Of a stretch of 64,000 nucleotides of DNA, positions 52,043-61,212 are shown piece after piece. The DNA is from Lachnospiraceae bacterium KH1T2. Its GTDB lineage: Bacteria > Bacillota > Clostridia > Lachnospirales > Lachnospiraceae. The stretch spans positions 310,001-374,000 of the forward strand of contig FOSY01000002.1 in assembly GCA_900114405.1 (NCBI GenBank), in the 5' to 3' direction. The position numbers were made by a program, and so were the translations under genes. Below the pieces are notes generated by a model that was given only the letters and a program-made list of their open reading frames with translations, was not told the origin of the DNA and searched no databases. The stretch's first letter is position 1, and every line of letters begins with the position of its first letter.

Positions 52043-55000
52043 TCAAGCCGTAACTTCCTCAAATGCTTCAAGAACCGCATTTTCATGCGAGATACCCTGC
52101 TCTTCATATTTTCCAATGGCAGTAAGCATTCTCTGATAATCGTTAGGGATTATCTTCTTGAAATTCTGAATATGAGAGTCAAAATTATTAAGTATATCTG
52201 CTGCCAGTTCAGAACCAGTCTCTTTTACGTAGTCACTAAGTATCTGCTTAAGCTCCTGAATATCATATTTATCAGTAAGCTGCTGCAATGAAACCATATC
52301 CTTATTCATGCGCTTATATAATGTGTGATCCACATCAAGAACATATGCAATTCCGCCGGACATACCTGCTGCAAAGTTTTTGCCGGTCTTTCCTAAGATA
52401 ACTGCTCTTCCGCCTGTCATGTACTCAAGTCCGTGGTCTCCGCATCCTTCTGCAACTGCAGTCGCACCGGAATTTCTTACGCAGAATCTCTCTCCTGCGA
52501 TACCACATACATAAGCAGTACCGGAAGTTGCACCATAAAGAGCCACATTACCTATTATGATATTCTCGGAAGCCTTGAATTTAGACTTCTTCGAAGGCGT
52601 TACAATTACCTTTCCTCCTGAAAGTCCCTTTCCAAATCCATCATTTGCATCACCTGTAAGCCTGAGCGTAAGTCCCTTAGGTATAAATGCACCAAAGCTC
52701 TGTCCACCGCCGCCCTCAGCACAAACTGTGAAGGTATCATCAGGAAGCTTATCCCCAAAGTTTCTCGTGATATCTGAACCAAGGATCGTTCCGAAAGAAC
52801 GGTCTGTTGAAGAGATCTTCAATGAAACCCGCTGCGGTTCCACATCAAATCTTCCCTTTTTATCAGGCTTTGTTGCAAGTGCCTCTGCAAATTCTTTAAG
52901 TAATACAGACTCATCCAAAGTTTTTTCAAGCTGGAAATCATAAACATGCTTAGGATCAAAGTGTGTTCCCTCCGCATGTGCATATCTTTGATCCAAAATA
53001 CCCGTAAGATCGACCTTTGCAGCTCTTTCTGTTATATGATTTTCTCTCTTTTTAAGGCAGTCAGTTCTTCCGATCATTTCCTCAACAGTCCTGAATCCAA
53101 GCTGAGCCATTATCTCTCTCATCTGCTGAGCGATAAACTTCATGAAATTTTCTACATATTCCGGTTTGCCTGCAAATCTCTTTCTAAGTTCTTTATTCTG
53201 CGTTGCTACTCCCACAGGGCATGTATCCTTACTGCAAACCCTCATCATCATACAGCCTTCGCATACAAGCGGCGCAGTAGCAAAGCCATATTCCTCAGCA
53301 CCAAGTAATGCCGCTGCCACTACATCTCTGCCGCTCATCAGCTTACCGTCTGTTTCAAGTATCACCCTGTCACGAAGTCCATTTTCCATAAGGCTTCTGT
53401 GTGCTTCAGCTACACCAAGTTCCCATGGCAGCCCTGCATTGTGAACTGATGATCCCGGTGCGGCACCTGTTCCTCCGTCATAGCCTGATATAAGTATTAC
53501 CTGCGCACCAGCCTTTGCGACACCTGCGGCTATAGTACCAACTCCGGCTTCTGAAACCAACTTTACAGATATCTTCGCATATCTGTTTGCATTTTTAAGA
53601 TCATATATAAGCTGTGCAAGGTCTTCGATCGAGTATATATCATGGTGAGGCGGCGGTGAAATAAGTGAAACTCCCGGAGTTGAATAACGAACCTTTGCAA
53701 CCCATGGATAAACTTTCTTTCCCGGAAGATGTCCGCCTTCGCCGGGCTTTGCGCCCTGTGCCATTTTGATCTGTATCTCAACCGCACTGTTAAGGTAAGC
53801 TGATGTAACGCCGAAGCGTCCTGACGCTACCTGCTTTATCGCAGAGTTTTTATCAGTGCCAAATCTTACAGGATCTTCTCCGCCTTCACCTGTATTTGAT
53901 TTACCGCCAAGGTGATTCATCGCGATTGCCAAAGTCTCATGTGCTTCCTGTGAAATGGAACCATATGACATTGCTCCGGTCTTGAACCTCTTAACAATGT
54001 TTTCTACGCTCTCAACCTCTTCGATCGGGATCGGCTCCTGTACAGCATTAAACTCTGTTAAGCCACGTAATGTATGCGGTCTTGAAGAATCATCTACCAA
54101 GTCTGTGTAAACTCTGAACTGTTCATAATCTCCTTTTTTAACTGACTGCTGGAGATTTATTATGGTTTCAGGGCTGTAAAGGTGATCTTCCTTATCTTTT
54201 CCGGAACGGAGTCCATGGAAGCCTACGCTGTCAAGTGTTGCATCAACTGCAAGTCCTAATGGATCAAATACATGATTATGACGGAAAGCAATTCCCTCTT
54301 CGATTTCCTTCATGCCTATACCGCCAACTCTTGATACAGTTCCGGTAAAGTACTTGTCGATGACTTCCTTTGAAAGACCGATCGCCTCAAAAATTCTGGC
54401 TGACTGATAAGACTGAACAGTCGAAATTCCCATCTTTGCTGCAATCTTAACAACACCGCCAAGCAGAGCTTTATTATAGTCATCTACAGCTGTGTGGTAA
54501 TCCTTATCCAGAATTCCTCCATCTATAAGCTCACCTATACACTCGTGTGCAAGATAAGGGTTAATAGCGCGTGCGCCAAAGCCCAAAAGTGTTGCTACCT
54601 GATGGACATCCCTTGGCTCCGCAGACTCCAATATCAGTGAAACTGCCGTTCTCTTCCTTGTATCTACAAGATGCTGCTCTACAGAAGAAACCGCAAGTAA
54701 TGAAGGGATTGGAACATGGTTTTCATCCACTCCCTGATCTGAGAGCACAATGATATTACTTCCCTGTGAAACTGCCTTATCTACCAAAACATTCAGCATG
54801 TCTAGTGCTTTTTCAAGGCTTGTATTCTTGTAATACAGAAGGCTTATTGTCTGTGTCTTGAAACCAGGCTTATCAAGCATCTTGATCTTAAGAAGATCCA
54901 CTCCCGTAAGGATAGGATTATCAAGCTCAAGCACCGTACAGTTTGTATTCTTATCATTCAGAAGGTCTCCATCCGAGCCGATGTAGACAGTTGTGTCAGT

Positions 55001-56605
55001 TACAATCTTTTCACGCAGCGAGTCGATCGGCGGATTAGTAACCTGCGCAAAAAGCTGCTTGAAATAGTTAAACAAGAGCTGATGCTGACGCGAAAGTACA
55101 GCCAATGGAATATCATGTCCCATAGAAACAGTCTGCTCAACACCGTTTTTAGCCATCTGAAGGATATCATTCATGACATTCTCATATGTATAGCCAAATA
55201 CCTTGTACAGCCTGTCTCTTGTCTCCTGATCATGAGTCATGATCTTTTTATTCGGGATCGCAAGCTCTGCAAGATGAAGAAGGTTTCTATCAAGAAGTTC
55301 TCCATATGGACGGCGCGCAGCATAATACTCCTTGCACTCTTCGTCTGAGATTATTCTCTTTTCCTTTGTATTTACCAAGAGGATCTTTCCCGGTTCAAGT
55401 CTTGACTTCTTCACTATATGCTCAGGCTCAATATCAAGCACTCCGACTTCAGAAGCCAATATCAGCCTGTTGTCATCAGTGATGTAGTATCTTGATGGTC
55501 TAAGTCCGTTTCTGTCAAGTATCGCACCTACCACATCGCCATCCGAAAAGATGATTGCAGCCGGTCCATCCCATGGCTCCATCATCGTAGCATAATAGTG
55601 ATAAAAGTCTTTCTTATTTTCATCCATGAACCTATTGTGCTTCCATGGCTCAGGTATAGTTACCATCATCGCAAGAGGAAGGTCCATGCCATTCATATAT
55701 AAGAATTCAAGCGTATTATCAAGCATCGCTGAATCCGAGCCTGATCTGTTAACGATAGGATAAACTTTATCGAGATCATCTGCCATATTTGGAGAAGTCA
55801 TTGTCTCTTCTCTTGCAAGCATTCTGTCGATATTTCCTCTGATAGTGTTTATCTCTCCATTATGTGCGATCATCCTGTATGGATGTGCTCTGTGCCATGA
55901 AGGAGTTGTATTTGTCGAAAAACGTGAATGCACAATTGCTATAGCCGTTTTATATTCTTTGCTCTGCAGGTCAGAATAAAATCTTCTAAGCTGCTTAACA
56001 AGGAACATCCCCTTATATACGATAGTTCTTGAAGAAAGACTGCAGATATAAGTATCATCAGACGACTGTTCAAATTCTCTTCTGATCACATATAATTTTC
56101 TGTCAAAATCTATGCCCCTTTCAACGTCTTTTGGACGCTCTATGAAGCACTGGCTTATGTAAGGCATACAGTCAAGCGCAGGTTTTCCAAGAATTTCCGG
56201 ATGAGTTGGAACATCTCTCCAACCAAGGAACTTAAGCCCTTCCTTCTCAATTATGACTTCCATCATTCTCATCGCAAATGTTCTTTTCATCATATCCTGT
56301 GGGAAAAAGAACATTCCTACACCATAGTCTCTTTCGTCTCCAAGCTCAATACCTGCCTCTTTTGCAGCCTTCTTAAAAAATCCATGGCAGATCTGTACCA
56401 GGATTCCTACTCCATCACCAACTTTTCCTGTCGCATCCTTACCTGCTCTATGCTCAAGCTTCTCGACTATAGTCAAAGCATCATCGAGGGTTCTATAATC
56501 CTGATGACCGTCAATGTTTATCACCGATCCTATACCACAGGCATCATGTTCATTGATCAGCTTTTCATAGTCGATTTTTTGATTTCGTCTTAATATCTGA
56601 GCCAT
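52043..56605 (-). CDS. gltB: Glutamate synthase large subunit (GltB)
   Basis: The alpha subunit of 1520 residues makes two glutamates from glutamine and 2-oxoglutarate. The N-terminal nucleophile Cys is in HDACGIG at position 23, so a 22-residue propeptide is removed. The amidotransferase domain is followed by a central domain and the FMN domain (GEGGEDPVRFG, PGEGGHLPGKKV, SGYDGGTGAAPGSS). The 3Fe-4S cysteines are in CMMMRVCSKDTCPVG, and the GXGXG beta-helix domain closes the protein. AGGAGG lies six bases before the ATG at 56605, inside the upstream frame, so 56605 is the start. A 240-nt structured leader precedes it. Confidence 0.97.
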   Translation of the reverse strand: MAQILRRNQKIDYEKLINEHDACGIGSVINIDGHQDYRTLDDALTIVEKLEHRAGKDATGKVGDGVGILVQICHGFFKKAAKEAGIELGDERDYGVGMFFFPQDMMKRTFAMRMMEVIIEKEGLKFLGWRDVPTHPEILGKPALDCMPYISQCFIERPKDVERGIDFDRKLYVIRREFEQSSDDTYICSLSSRTIVYKGMFLVKQLRRFYSDLQSKEYKTAIAIVHSRFSTNTTPSWHRAHPYRMIAHNGEINTIRGNIDRMLAREETMTSPNMADDLDKVYPIVNRSGSDSAMLDNTLEFLYMNGMDLPLAMMVTIPEPWKHNRFMDENKKDFYHYYATMMEPWDGPAAIIFSDGDVVGAILDRNGLRPSRYYITDDNRLILASEVGVLDIEPEHIVKKSRLEPGKILLVNTKEKRIISDEECKEYYAARRPYGELLDRNLLHLAELAIPNKKIMTHDQETRDRLYKVFGYTYENVMNDILQMAKNGVEQTVSMGHDIPLAVLSRQHQLLFNYFKQLFAQVTNPPIDSLREKIVTDTTVYIGSDGDLLNDKNTNCTVLELDNPILTGVDLLKIKMLDKPGFKTQTISLLYYKNTSLEKALDMLNVLVDKAVSQGSNIIVLSDQGVDENHVPIPSLLAVSSVEQHLVDTRKRTAVSLILESAEPRDVHQVATLLGFGARAINPYLAHECIGELIDGGILDKDYHTAVDDYNKALLGGVVKIAAKMGISTVQSYQSARIFEAIGLSKEVIDKYFTGTVSRVGGIGMKEIEEGIAFRHNHVFDPLGLAVDATLDSVGFHGLRSGKDKEDHLYSPETIINLQQSVKKGDYEQFRVYTDLVDDSSRPHTLRGLTEFNAVQEPIPIEEVESVENIVKRFKTGAMSYGSISQEAHETLAIAMNHLGGKSNTGEGGEDPVRFGTDKNSAIKQVASGRFGVTSAYLNSAVEIQIKMAQGAKPGEGGHLPGKKVYPWVAKVRYSTPGVSLISPPPHHDIYSIEDLAQLIYDLKNANRYAKISVKLVSEAGVGTIAAGVAKAGAQVILISGYDGGTGAAPGSSVHNAGLPWELGVAEAHRSLMENGLRDRVILETDGKLMSGRDVVAAALLGAEEYGFATAPLVCEGCMMMRVCSKDTCPVGVATQNKELRKRFAGKPEYVENFMKFIAQQMREIMAQLGFRTVEEMIGRTDCLKKRENHITERAAKVDLTGILDQRYAHAEGTHFDPKHVYDFQLEKTLDESVLLKEFAEALATKPDKKGRFDVEPQRVSLKISSTDRSFGTILGSDITRNFGDKLPDDTFTVCAEGGGGQSFGAFIPKGLTLRLTGDANDGFGKGLSGGKVIVTPSKKSKFKASENIIIGNVALYGATSGTAYVCGIAGERFCVRNSGATAVAEGCGDHGLEYMTGGRAVILGKTGKNFAAGMSGGIAYVLDVDHTLYKRMNKDMVSLQQLTDKYDIQELKQILSDYVKETGSELAADILNNFDSHIQNFKKIIPNDYQRMLTAIGKYEEQGISHENAVLEAFEEVTA

Positions 56606-56679
56606 TTTCTTCCTCCTTGCCAACATGTTCACCGCATGAACTTCTTAAAGGTATTCAAGCCTCGTCCCGAAAGACAAAA

Positions 56680-56784
56680 AAAGACGCTTAAAAGAGACTA
56701 ATCATGCCATGTCCAGATCTCATATGCAGCCATATGATAATATCTTTTAAACATGTCAAAATTCAGTCTTTTATAAGCGTCTTT
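56680..56784 (-). terminator. Long attenuator-like hairpin in the gltB leader
   Basis: AAAGACGCTTA (56774-56784, minus) pairs perfectly with TAAGCGTCTTT (56680-56690) and the stem continues as an imperfect TAAAAGACT/AGTCTCTTT. The 3' arm runs into a U7 tract (56676-56682). The 65-nt loop holds a CATATG-N4-CATATG element. It sits about 75 nt upstream of the gltB start and 70 nt downstream of the promoter, the position of a transcription attenuator. Confidence 0.6.
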
Positions 56785-56811
56785 GCTTTACGATATATGT
56801 GCTTTGCACTC

Positions 56812-56844
56812 AGTACCTTCATTGGTACCTTTAGCGTGTTAAAG
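56812..56844 (-). promoter_or_regulatory. Candidate antiterminator hairpins in the gltB leader
   Basis: Two back-to-back small hairpins with six-base loops: CTTTA-ACACGC-TAAAG (56829-56844) and GGTACC-AATGAA-GGTACT (56812-56829). The second has A at loop position 1 and G at position 4, the pattern bound by ANTAR antiterminators; the first does not. The 5' TGCTTTA (56840-56846) can also pair with TAAAGCA (56784-56790) next to the attenuator stem, so alternative folds exist. Confidence 0.4.
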
Positions 56845-56853
56845 CATAGAAGT

Positions 56854-56859
56854 ATTATA
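56854..56859 (-). promoter_or_regulatory. -10 box of the gltB promoter
   Basis: A perfect TATAAT on the minus strand, about 250 bp before the gltB start. The expected -35 position has only TTTTAA, so it may need an activator. Transcription would begin near 56847, at the base of the leader hairpins. Confidence 0.55.
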
Positions 56860-56940
56860 TACTAGAATTTCTTAAATTAAAACATTTAAAGTTGAATTAC
56901 CTTTTTTTATTCATTTTTAAAGTGTTTTGTATAATAAACT

Positions 56941-57096
56941 TTATTTTATAAACTTTTCTCTTTTGTCTTTAATGTACGTCCTCCTCTCTCCTTCATAAAT
57001 TTTTTCTCTTCCTACAAGATTTGCCCTTATCTTTTCTATAGCTTTTTCTTTATGTTCTTCAGCAGTAACAACCATAGCATCCTCTTTAATCATCAT
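56941..57096 (-). CDS. Possible small charged protein, 51 residues
   Basis: An open frame with GAGGGG nine bases before its ATG. The product is hydrophilic and helical (VVTAEEHKEKAIEKIRANLV, then a very basic C terminus ending DKREKFIK). No family is recognised and there is no terminator of its own; it lies about 80 bp upstream of the gltB promoter on the same strand. Coding is plausible but not certain. Confidence 0.4.
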   Translation of the reverse strand: MMIKEDAMVVTAEEHKEKAIEKIRANLVGREKIYEGERRTYIKDKREKFIK

Positions 57097-57349
57097 ATTA
57101 TCTATCCCCTCTTTTCATATCAAAAACGGATTGCCAATGTTTCTACTTTAATGAACTAATTCGCCTCTTTTCTTTATTTTATCCCATATTTTTTTCAGTA
57201 TAAATATGTAATAATAGACAATTCCAAAAGCCCTTTTTTTACAAATGCCTTTTTTTGGATACAATCGTTTTTTTATAGTATTATATTCTTGTGGTATTTT
57301 AAAATTTAAAAACATGATTTATATTTTGAATACATTTTAGGAGAGTTTA
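57097..57349. other. A/T-rich control region between gltB unit and GGDEF gene
   Basis: This stretch holds the promoter listed at 57255-57284 and runs of T, including a short repeat (GCCTTTTTTT-like, at 57230-57257). I see no other gene. Confidence 0.4.
57255..57284 (+). promoter_or_regulatory. Promoter of the membrane GGDEF gene
   Basis: TTGGAT (57255-57260), an 18-bp spacer and TATTAT (57279-57284) on the plus strand, 65 bp before the start codon. Confidence 0.55.
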
Positions 57350-58495
57350 ATGGATACCGTTAATCTTGAGGCAATATATACCTCTAACATATTTGGAATA
57401 GCCATCCTTCTGATGTCATTCTATTGCTTACGGTCTACCTTTATGCATTCCAAACGTGCAGATATTAAAAATCTTCGTTCTTTAATGATACTCACGATCA
57501 TTGCCTGCATCGTAGACCCTATAGTTTTCACTGTGGATGGACATCCTGGGAAAATATACAAGGTACTGAATATATTGGGAAACACCTATCTATGCATCGG
57601 AACGATCTGGATGATCATGCTCTGGACGATGTTTCTAAAGTCCCACCTTATCGGCTCGGCTAATGTAGTAAGTGTTTCTCTCAAAAGAATTCAGGTGATG
57701 GCATCTGCTATAACAGGCTTCTACCTGCTTAATATGTTTTTCCCAATTTTCTTTTACATTGACGCAAATAATGTCTATCACCGGAAGCATGGCATACTTG
57801 TTTCAATCTTTTTCGTATTTTTACTGCTTATGTACAGCATCCGGATATATATAAGTTATAAGCAATACAAAAAACGTATACGTTTTTTCCCTATAGCCGG
57901 ATTTTTAGTTCCTGTAAGTGCCGGATACACATTTCAGATGTTGAATTATGGCACATCACTTTGCTGGCCTGCCGTTGCCGTTTCTCTGCTCGGCTGCCTC
58001 CTTTCTCTGCAAAATGAAGCTGCCTACATCGATTCACTTACCGGACTGCTCAACAGATCTTTTCTCTATAACTCAAGTTATTACCGTGACATGCATAGCG
58101 GGATCATGATGGATGTTAACATGTTTAAGTTCATCAATGACAATTATGGTCATATTGAAGGTGATCTTGCATTACAAAATGTTGCGCATATTTTGCAGAA
58201 CATAACGCCGGAAGATGGCTTTGTTGTCAGATATGCAGGTGATGAATTTATAATATTTACTAAATTGCAAGATAAGGAAGCTTTGGAAGCGTTAATCGAT
58301 AAACTGATCGAGCAGCTCGAAAACTACAACCGTACAAACAATAAGCAATACGAGCTTTCACTTTCTTATGGAATCGGTACTTTCGACCCGTCAAGCGAAG
58401 ACATAGACCATTTTATTTCAAAGCTTGATTCACGAATGTATGCCCATAAAACAGAATTTTATGAACAACATTCAGAATTAATACGACGCCATTAA
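57350..58495 (+). CDS. Membrane diguanylate cyclase (GGDEF)
   Basis: A 381-residue protein that should make c-di-GMP. The first 220 residues hold about six or seven membrane helices, a probable sensory unit of unknown ligand. The C-terminal GGDEF domain (about 225-381) begins DSLTGLLNRSFL, has the metal/nucleotide helix MMDVNMFKFINDNYGHIEGD and the signature AGDEF at 296-300, an accepted active variant. The last block (LSLSYGIGTF, SKLDSRMYAHK) is normal. No RxxD inhibitory site is seen before the signature. GGAGAG lies before the ATG. Confidence 0.92.
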   Translation: MDTVNLEAIYTSNIFGIAILLMSFYCLRSTFMHSKRADIKNLRSLMILTIIACIVDPIVFTVDGHPGKIYKVLNILGNTYLCIGTIWMIMLWTMFLKSHLIGSANVVSVSLKRIQVMASAITGFYLLNMFFPIFFYIDANNVYHRKHGILVSIFFVFLLLMYSIRIYISYKQYKKRIRFFPIAGFLVPVSAGYTFQMLNYGTSLCWPAVAVSLLGCLLSLQNEAAYIDSLTGLLNRSFLYNSSYYRDMHSGIMMDVNMFKFINDNYGHIEGDLALQNVAHILQNITPEDGFVVRYAGDEFIIFTKLQDKEALEALIDKLIEQLENYNRTNNKQYELSLSYGIGTFDPSSEDIDHFISKLDSRMYAHKTEFYEQHSELIRRH

Positions 58496-58499
58496 AAAA

Positions 58500-58532
58500 G
58501 GGTACAAAAGCATATGAGCTGCTTTTGTACCC
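58500..58532 (-). terminator. Strong terminator between convergent genes
   Basis: A 13-bp perfect stem (GGGTACAAAAGCA / TGCTTTTGTACCC) followed on the minus strand by TTTTTTAATG; it ends the arabinofuranosidase gene and may also stop the GGDEF transcript. Confidence 0.85.
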
Positions 58533-58539
58533 TAGTGTA

Positions 58540-60579
58540 TTATAAAACTGTGATCACTGTAAATGTCTTTGCCTGAAGTTTCACTTTACCGTCAAGTTCC
58601 ACTTCTTTTTCCACTATTTCAGAAGGTTCCGGCATATTCTCCGGCTTTTCCCCTGCATTTTTTAATATCTGCAATCTTGCAGCACCTTCGACTAAGTCAC
58701 CATTTTCGTAGTCAAGCTCAAGCGTAAAGTCTTCATCTCCGGCATTTACCGCCTTGATGATAAGCTCACCTGAAGCTTTGCGTGATGCAGAAATATATAT
58801 CTTTTTCTTTTGGAATTCCTTCTCCTGATCGTTCATAGGGATCACCATGTCCCCAAGATTATTTGCAAAAAGCTTCTGAACCTGGTAGCTCGGAGTAAGA
58901 TATACATTTGCATCATCAAACCATATCATATCCGGCTTCCACTGGCTGTGACCTACTCTATTAAAGAGCGGCGCATATGAAGCAAGTTTGATAACATCAG
59001 CATTTTTCTCAAAGCCTGTCATCATTGCAGCTTCTGCCAGAGCGCCTTCCAGTGTGTTTTCCTTGTCTTCCGGATGGGCAGCATATTCGCCTGCAAAAAC
59101 TCCCGTGCTTCTTGGATATGTATCATAAAAATTAACATGCTCGTACATCCACTGCGGTGAAACATAGTAATGCTCATCTACAGCATAGCAAAAGTCATTT
59201 TTCTTTTCTTTCAAATGATAGAAATTCCATGCATCCTTAGCAAGTGACATATCAATACCAGGTCCTGCAGAACCAACAAGCTGTATCTCAGGATATTTCT
59301 CATGGATAGCCTTTTCAAAACGTTCATATCTTTCAAAAAAGTCAAGATACTTAGTCTCCCACTGCTCATTGCCGATTCCGATCATTGTAAGGAAAAATGG
59401 CTCAGGATGTCCCATCTCTGCTCTGAGTGCTCCCCACTTGCTGCTTACCGGACCATTTGCAAATTCCACGAGATCAATTGCATCCTGAACATATTCGTCA
59501 AATTCCGCAGAGTCGATAGGAACTATTTCTGTAGAACGGAACTGGCACGCTGCACCTATATTAAGTACAGGAAGTGCTTTTGCGCCAAGCATCTCGCAAA
59601 GTACAAAGTACTCATAGAATCCCATACCGAAGCTCTGTCCATAATGAGAATCAGGTCTTTGAACATCATCACCTTTTGCAAATCTGTCATCCTGAAATGC
59701 CCAAAGATTTGGAATATACTTCCTGTCTTTTATATCTCCTACTGTATTTTTCCAACGATACCTGTTTTCAAGACTTATGCCTTCTATGATGCATCCGCCA
59801 GGGAATCTGATGAATCCCGGATGTATGTCATCGAGCGCATCAAAAAGGTCTTTTCTGAATACACCTGCAACTGCATCTCCAGGAAACATTGAGATAAGGT
59901 CAAATTCAACAACACCTGCATCATCAAGCGTGATCACAAAATCAGCACCTCTTACATTATCGCGGGCTTCTATCACAGCTTCATATTTCGTCCATGAATT
60001 CTTTCTTACACGAGTTCCATCATCTGACTTACGCGCAGAGCGAATCATCTCTCCCCACTCACCTTCAGGGATTTCTGTATCTGTATCCGCAAATGGCATA
60101 TACTCTGCCACTTCCTTAAGCTCTACAATTTCTTCTCCGTAAATCTCTCCGTCTTTTATGATGCTTACCTTCACGCCTTTTCCGGCATAGTCAACAGGTC
60201 TCGCATAAAATGAAATATTGTATTCCAAACCTTTCTTAAGAACTATTCCATCATATGCTTTATTTTTGAATCCCTGTCCCGCTGCACTTGCCGTGATCCT
60301 CATGTAGTGCGGATTAGCTTCAGAAAGCGGAGTGCCGCCTACTATCTGAAGTCTTGGCAGTTCACCGTTTTCAGAATATGCACTCCACGCATATCCATTA
60401 TCATCTACTGTGTAGAAATTTCCCGGTGTACCATGCGCATCTTTAGCTTCAAACGATCTGTTTTCGATCATTTCAGCATAAAGTCCGCCATCACCTGCAA
60501 AGTTAATATCTTCAAAAAAAAGACCTATCATTTCCTTAGAAATGGCAGGTCCAAATTTATCCAAAACTGTAAATTTCAT
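58540..60579 (-). CDS. Intracellular alpha-L-arabinofuranosidase, GH51
   Basis: A 679-residue hydrolase that removes arabinose side chains from imported arabino(xylo)oligosaccharides. There is no signal peptide. N-terminal GH51 block: GLFFEDINFAGDGGLYAEMI with ENRSFE. An insertion at about 55-235 looks like a CBM4/9-type beta domain. Then the barrel follows, with FIRFPGGCIIEG, acid/base Glu405 in GIGNEQWE and nucleophile Glu498 in FAGEYAAH, and a C-terminal beta domain. AGGAGG precedes the ATG. It is monocistronic with its own promoter. Cleavage of other pentosides is possible in this family. Confidence 0.93.
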   Translation of the reverse strand: MKFTVLDKFGPAISKEMIGLFFEDINFAGDGGLYAEMIENRSFEAKDAHGTPGNFYTVDDNGYAWSAYSENGELPRLQIVGGTPLSEANPHYMRITASAAGQGFKNKAYDGIVLKKGLEYNISFYARPVDYAGKGVKVSIIKDGEIYGEEIVELKEVAEYMPFADTDTEIPEGEWGEMIRSARKSDDGTRVRKNSWTKYEAVIEARDNVRGADFVITLDDAGVVEFDLISMFPGDAVAGVFRKDLFDALDDIHPGFIRFPGGCIIEGISLENRYRWKNTVGDIKDRKYIPNLWAFQDDRFAKGDDVQRPDSHYGQSFGMGFYEYFVLCEMLGAKALPVLNIGAACQFRSTEIVPIDSAEFDEYVQDAIDLVEFANGPVSSKWGALRAEMGHPEPFFLTMIGIGNEQWETKYLDFFERYERFEKAIHEKYPEIQLVGSAGPGIDMSLAKDAWNFYHLKEKKNDFCYAVDEHYYVSPQWMYEHVNFYDTYPRSTGVFAGEYAAHPEDKENTLEGALAEAAMMTGFEKNADVIKLASYAPLFNRVGHSQWKPDMIWFDDANVYLTPSYQVQKLFANNLGDMVIPMNDQEKEFQKKKIYISASRKASGELIIKAVNAGDEDFTLELDYENGDLVEGAARLQILKNAGEKPENMPEPSEIVEKEVELDGKVKLQAKTFTVITVL

Positions 60580-60620
60580 ACTCTTTGTTTCCTCCTGCGT
60601 AAAATATTTTAGATATTCCT

Positions 60621-60649
60621 ATAATACTTTTAATACCGCAGGAAAACAA
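60621..60649 (-). promoter_or_regulatory. Promoter of the GH51 gene
   Basis: TTGTTT (60644-60649), a 17-bp spacer and TATTAT (60621-60626) on the minus strand. The spacer contains TTTCCTGCG, the inverse of CGCAGGAGGAAA that carries the ribosome site about 40 bp downstream. Confidence 0.6.
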
Positions 60650-60698
60650 TTAACAGATTTCCCCAAAATTATTTAATTTTTAGGTTATTTTGACGAAT

Positions 60699-60947
60699 TC
60701 ATACTTCAGCGATTATATCTGAGCTTCTATACTGCTTTTCAACAGCAGAAACCTTTTCTGTGTCACCGATAAGAAAAACTTTGAGCGGACTCATAAGATC
60801 AAGACTCAGTAAACCAAGCAGTGACTTACCGTCAATAAAACTGTGGCCACTTGCAACATCAATGTCGCAATGAGATTTACTGTTTATGCTAAGAAACTCT
60901 TTAAGATTCTGGTTATTCTTAAGACTTACTGTTACACATTTTTCCAT
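60699..60947 (-). CDS. HPr-like protein without the active histidine (Crh-like)
   Basis: An 82-residue protein with the HPr fold pattern. The regulatory-Ser region is kept (DGKSLLGLLSLDL, Ser42 matching HPr Ser46). The region that normally carries the PTS histidine (GIHARP) reads KNNQNLKEF, so it cannot act as a PTS phosphocarrier. Bacillus Crh also lacks that His, works in catabolite repression and is encoded with yvcK. Here yvcK lies just upstream (266 bp). GGAG lies before the ATG. A regulatory role is inference; the family could also be a degenerate HPr specific to this group. Confidence 0.75.
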   Translation of the reverse strand: MEKCVTVSLKNNQNLKEFLSINSKSHCDIDVASGHSFIDGKSLLGLLSLDLMSPLKVFLIGDTEKVSAVEKQYRSSDIIAEV

Positions 60948-61212
60948 AGTTAAACTCCTCTATAAATAAATTTTTGCCCTCTACTGTATACAGTTTATCA
61001 CTTTACCAAGATAAATCAATCTGATTTTTTGTACACTTTTTACTATATTTTCACAACATTTTATACATTTTTAACTAATATGAGGCGTTATTTTAAGGTA
61101 TTTGTTATATGTTTTCAATAAGTCTTTTGTAATTTTTCACAAATTCGCCTGTGCGCTTTGCGCATAAACTTAAGTTTTCCTTAAATATTTTCTACAAATC
61201 TAATCTCAAGCA
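60948..61212. other. 265-bp gap with a palindrome
   Basis: A/T-rich DNA between the HPr-like gene and yvcK. The 12-bp palindrome ACTGTATACAGT (60983-60994) lies 36 bp before the HPr-like start, and a small GCGC-TTT-GCGC hairpin near 61154. No gene or clear terminator of yvcK was seen. Confidence 0.45.

Noticed and set aside
56606..56860. T-box or known glutamine riboswitch in the gltB leader
   Set aside because: No T-box sequence (GGTGG-type) and no glnA-RNA consensus were seen; the hairpins fit an attenuator better.
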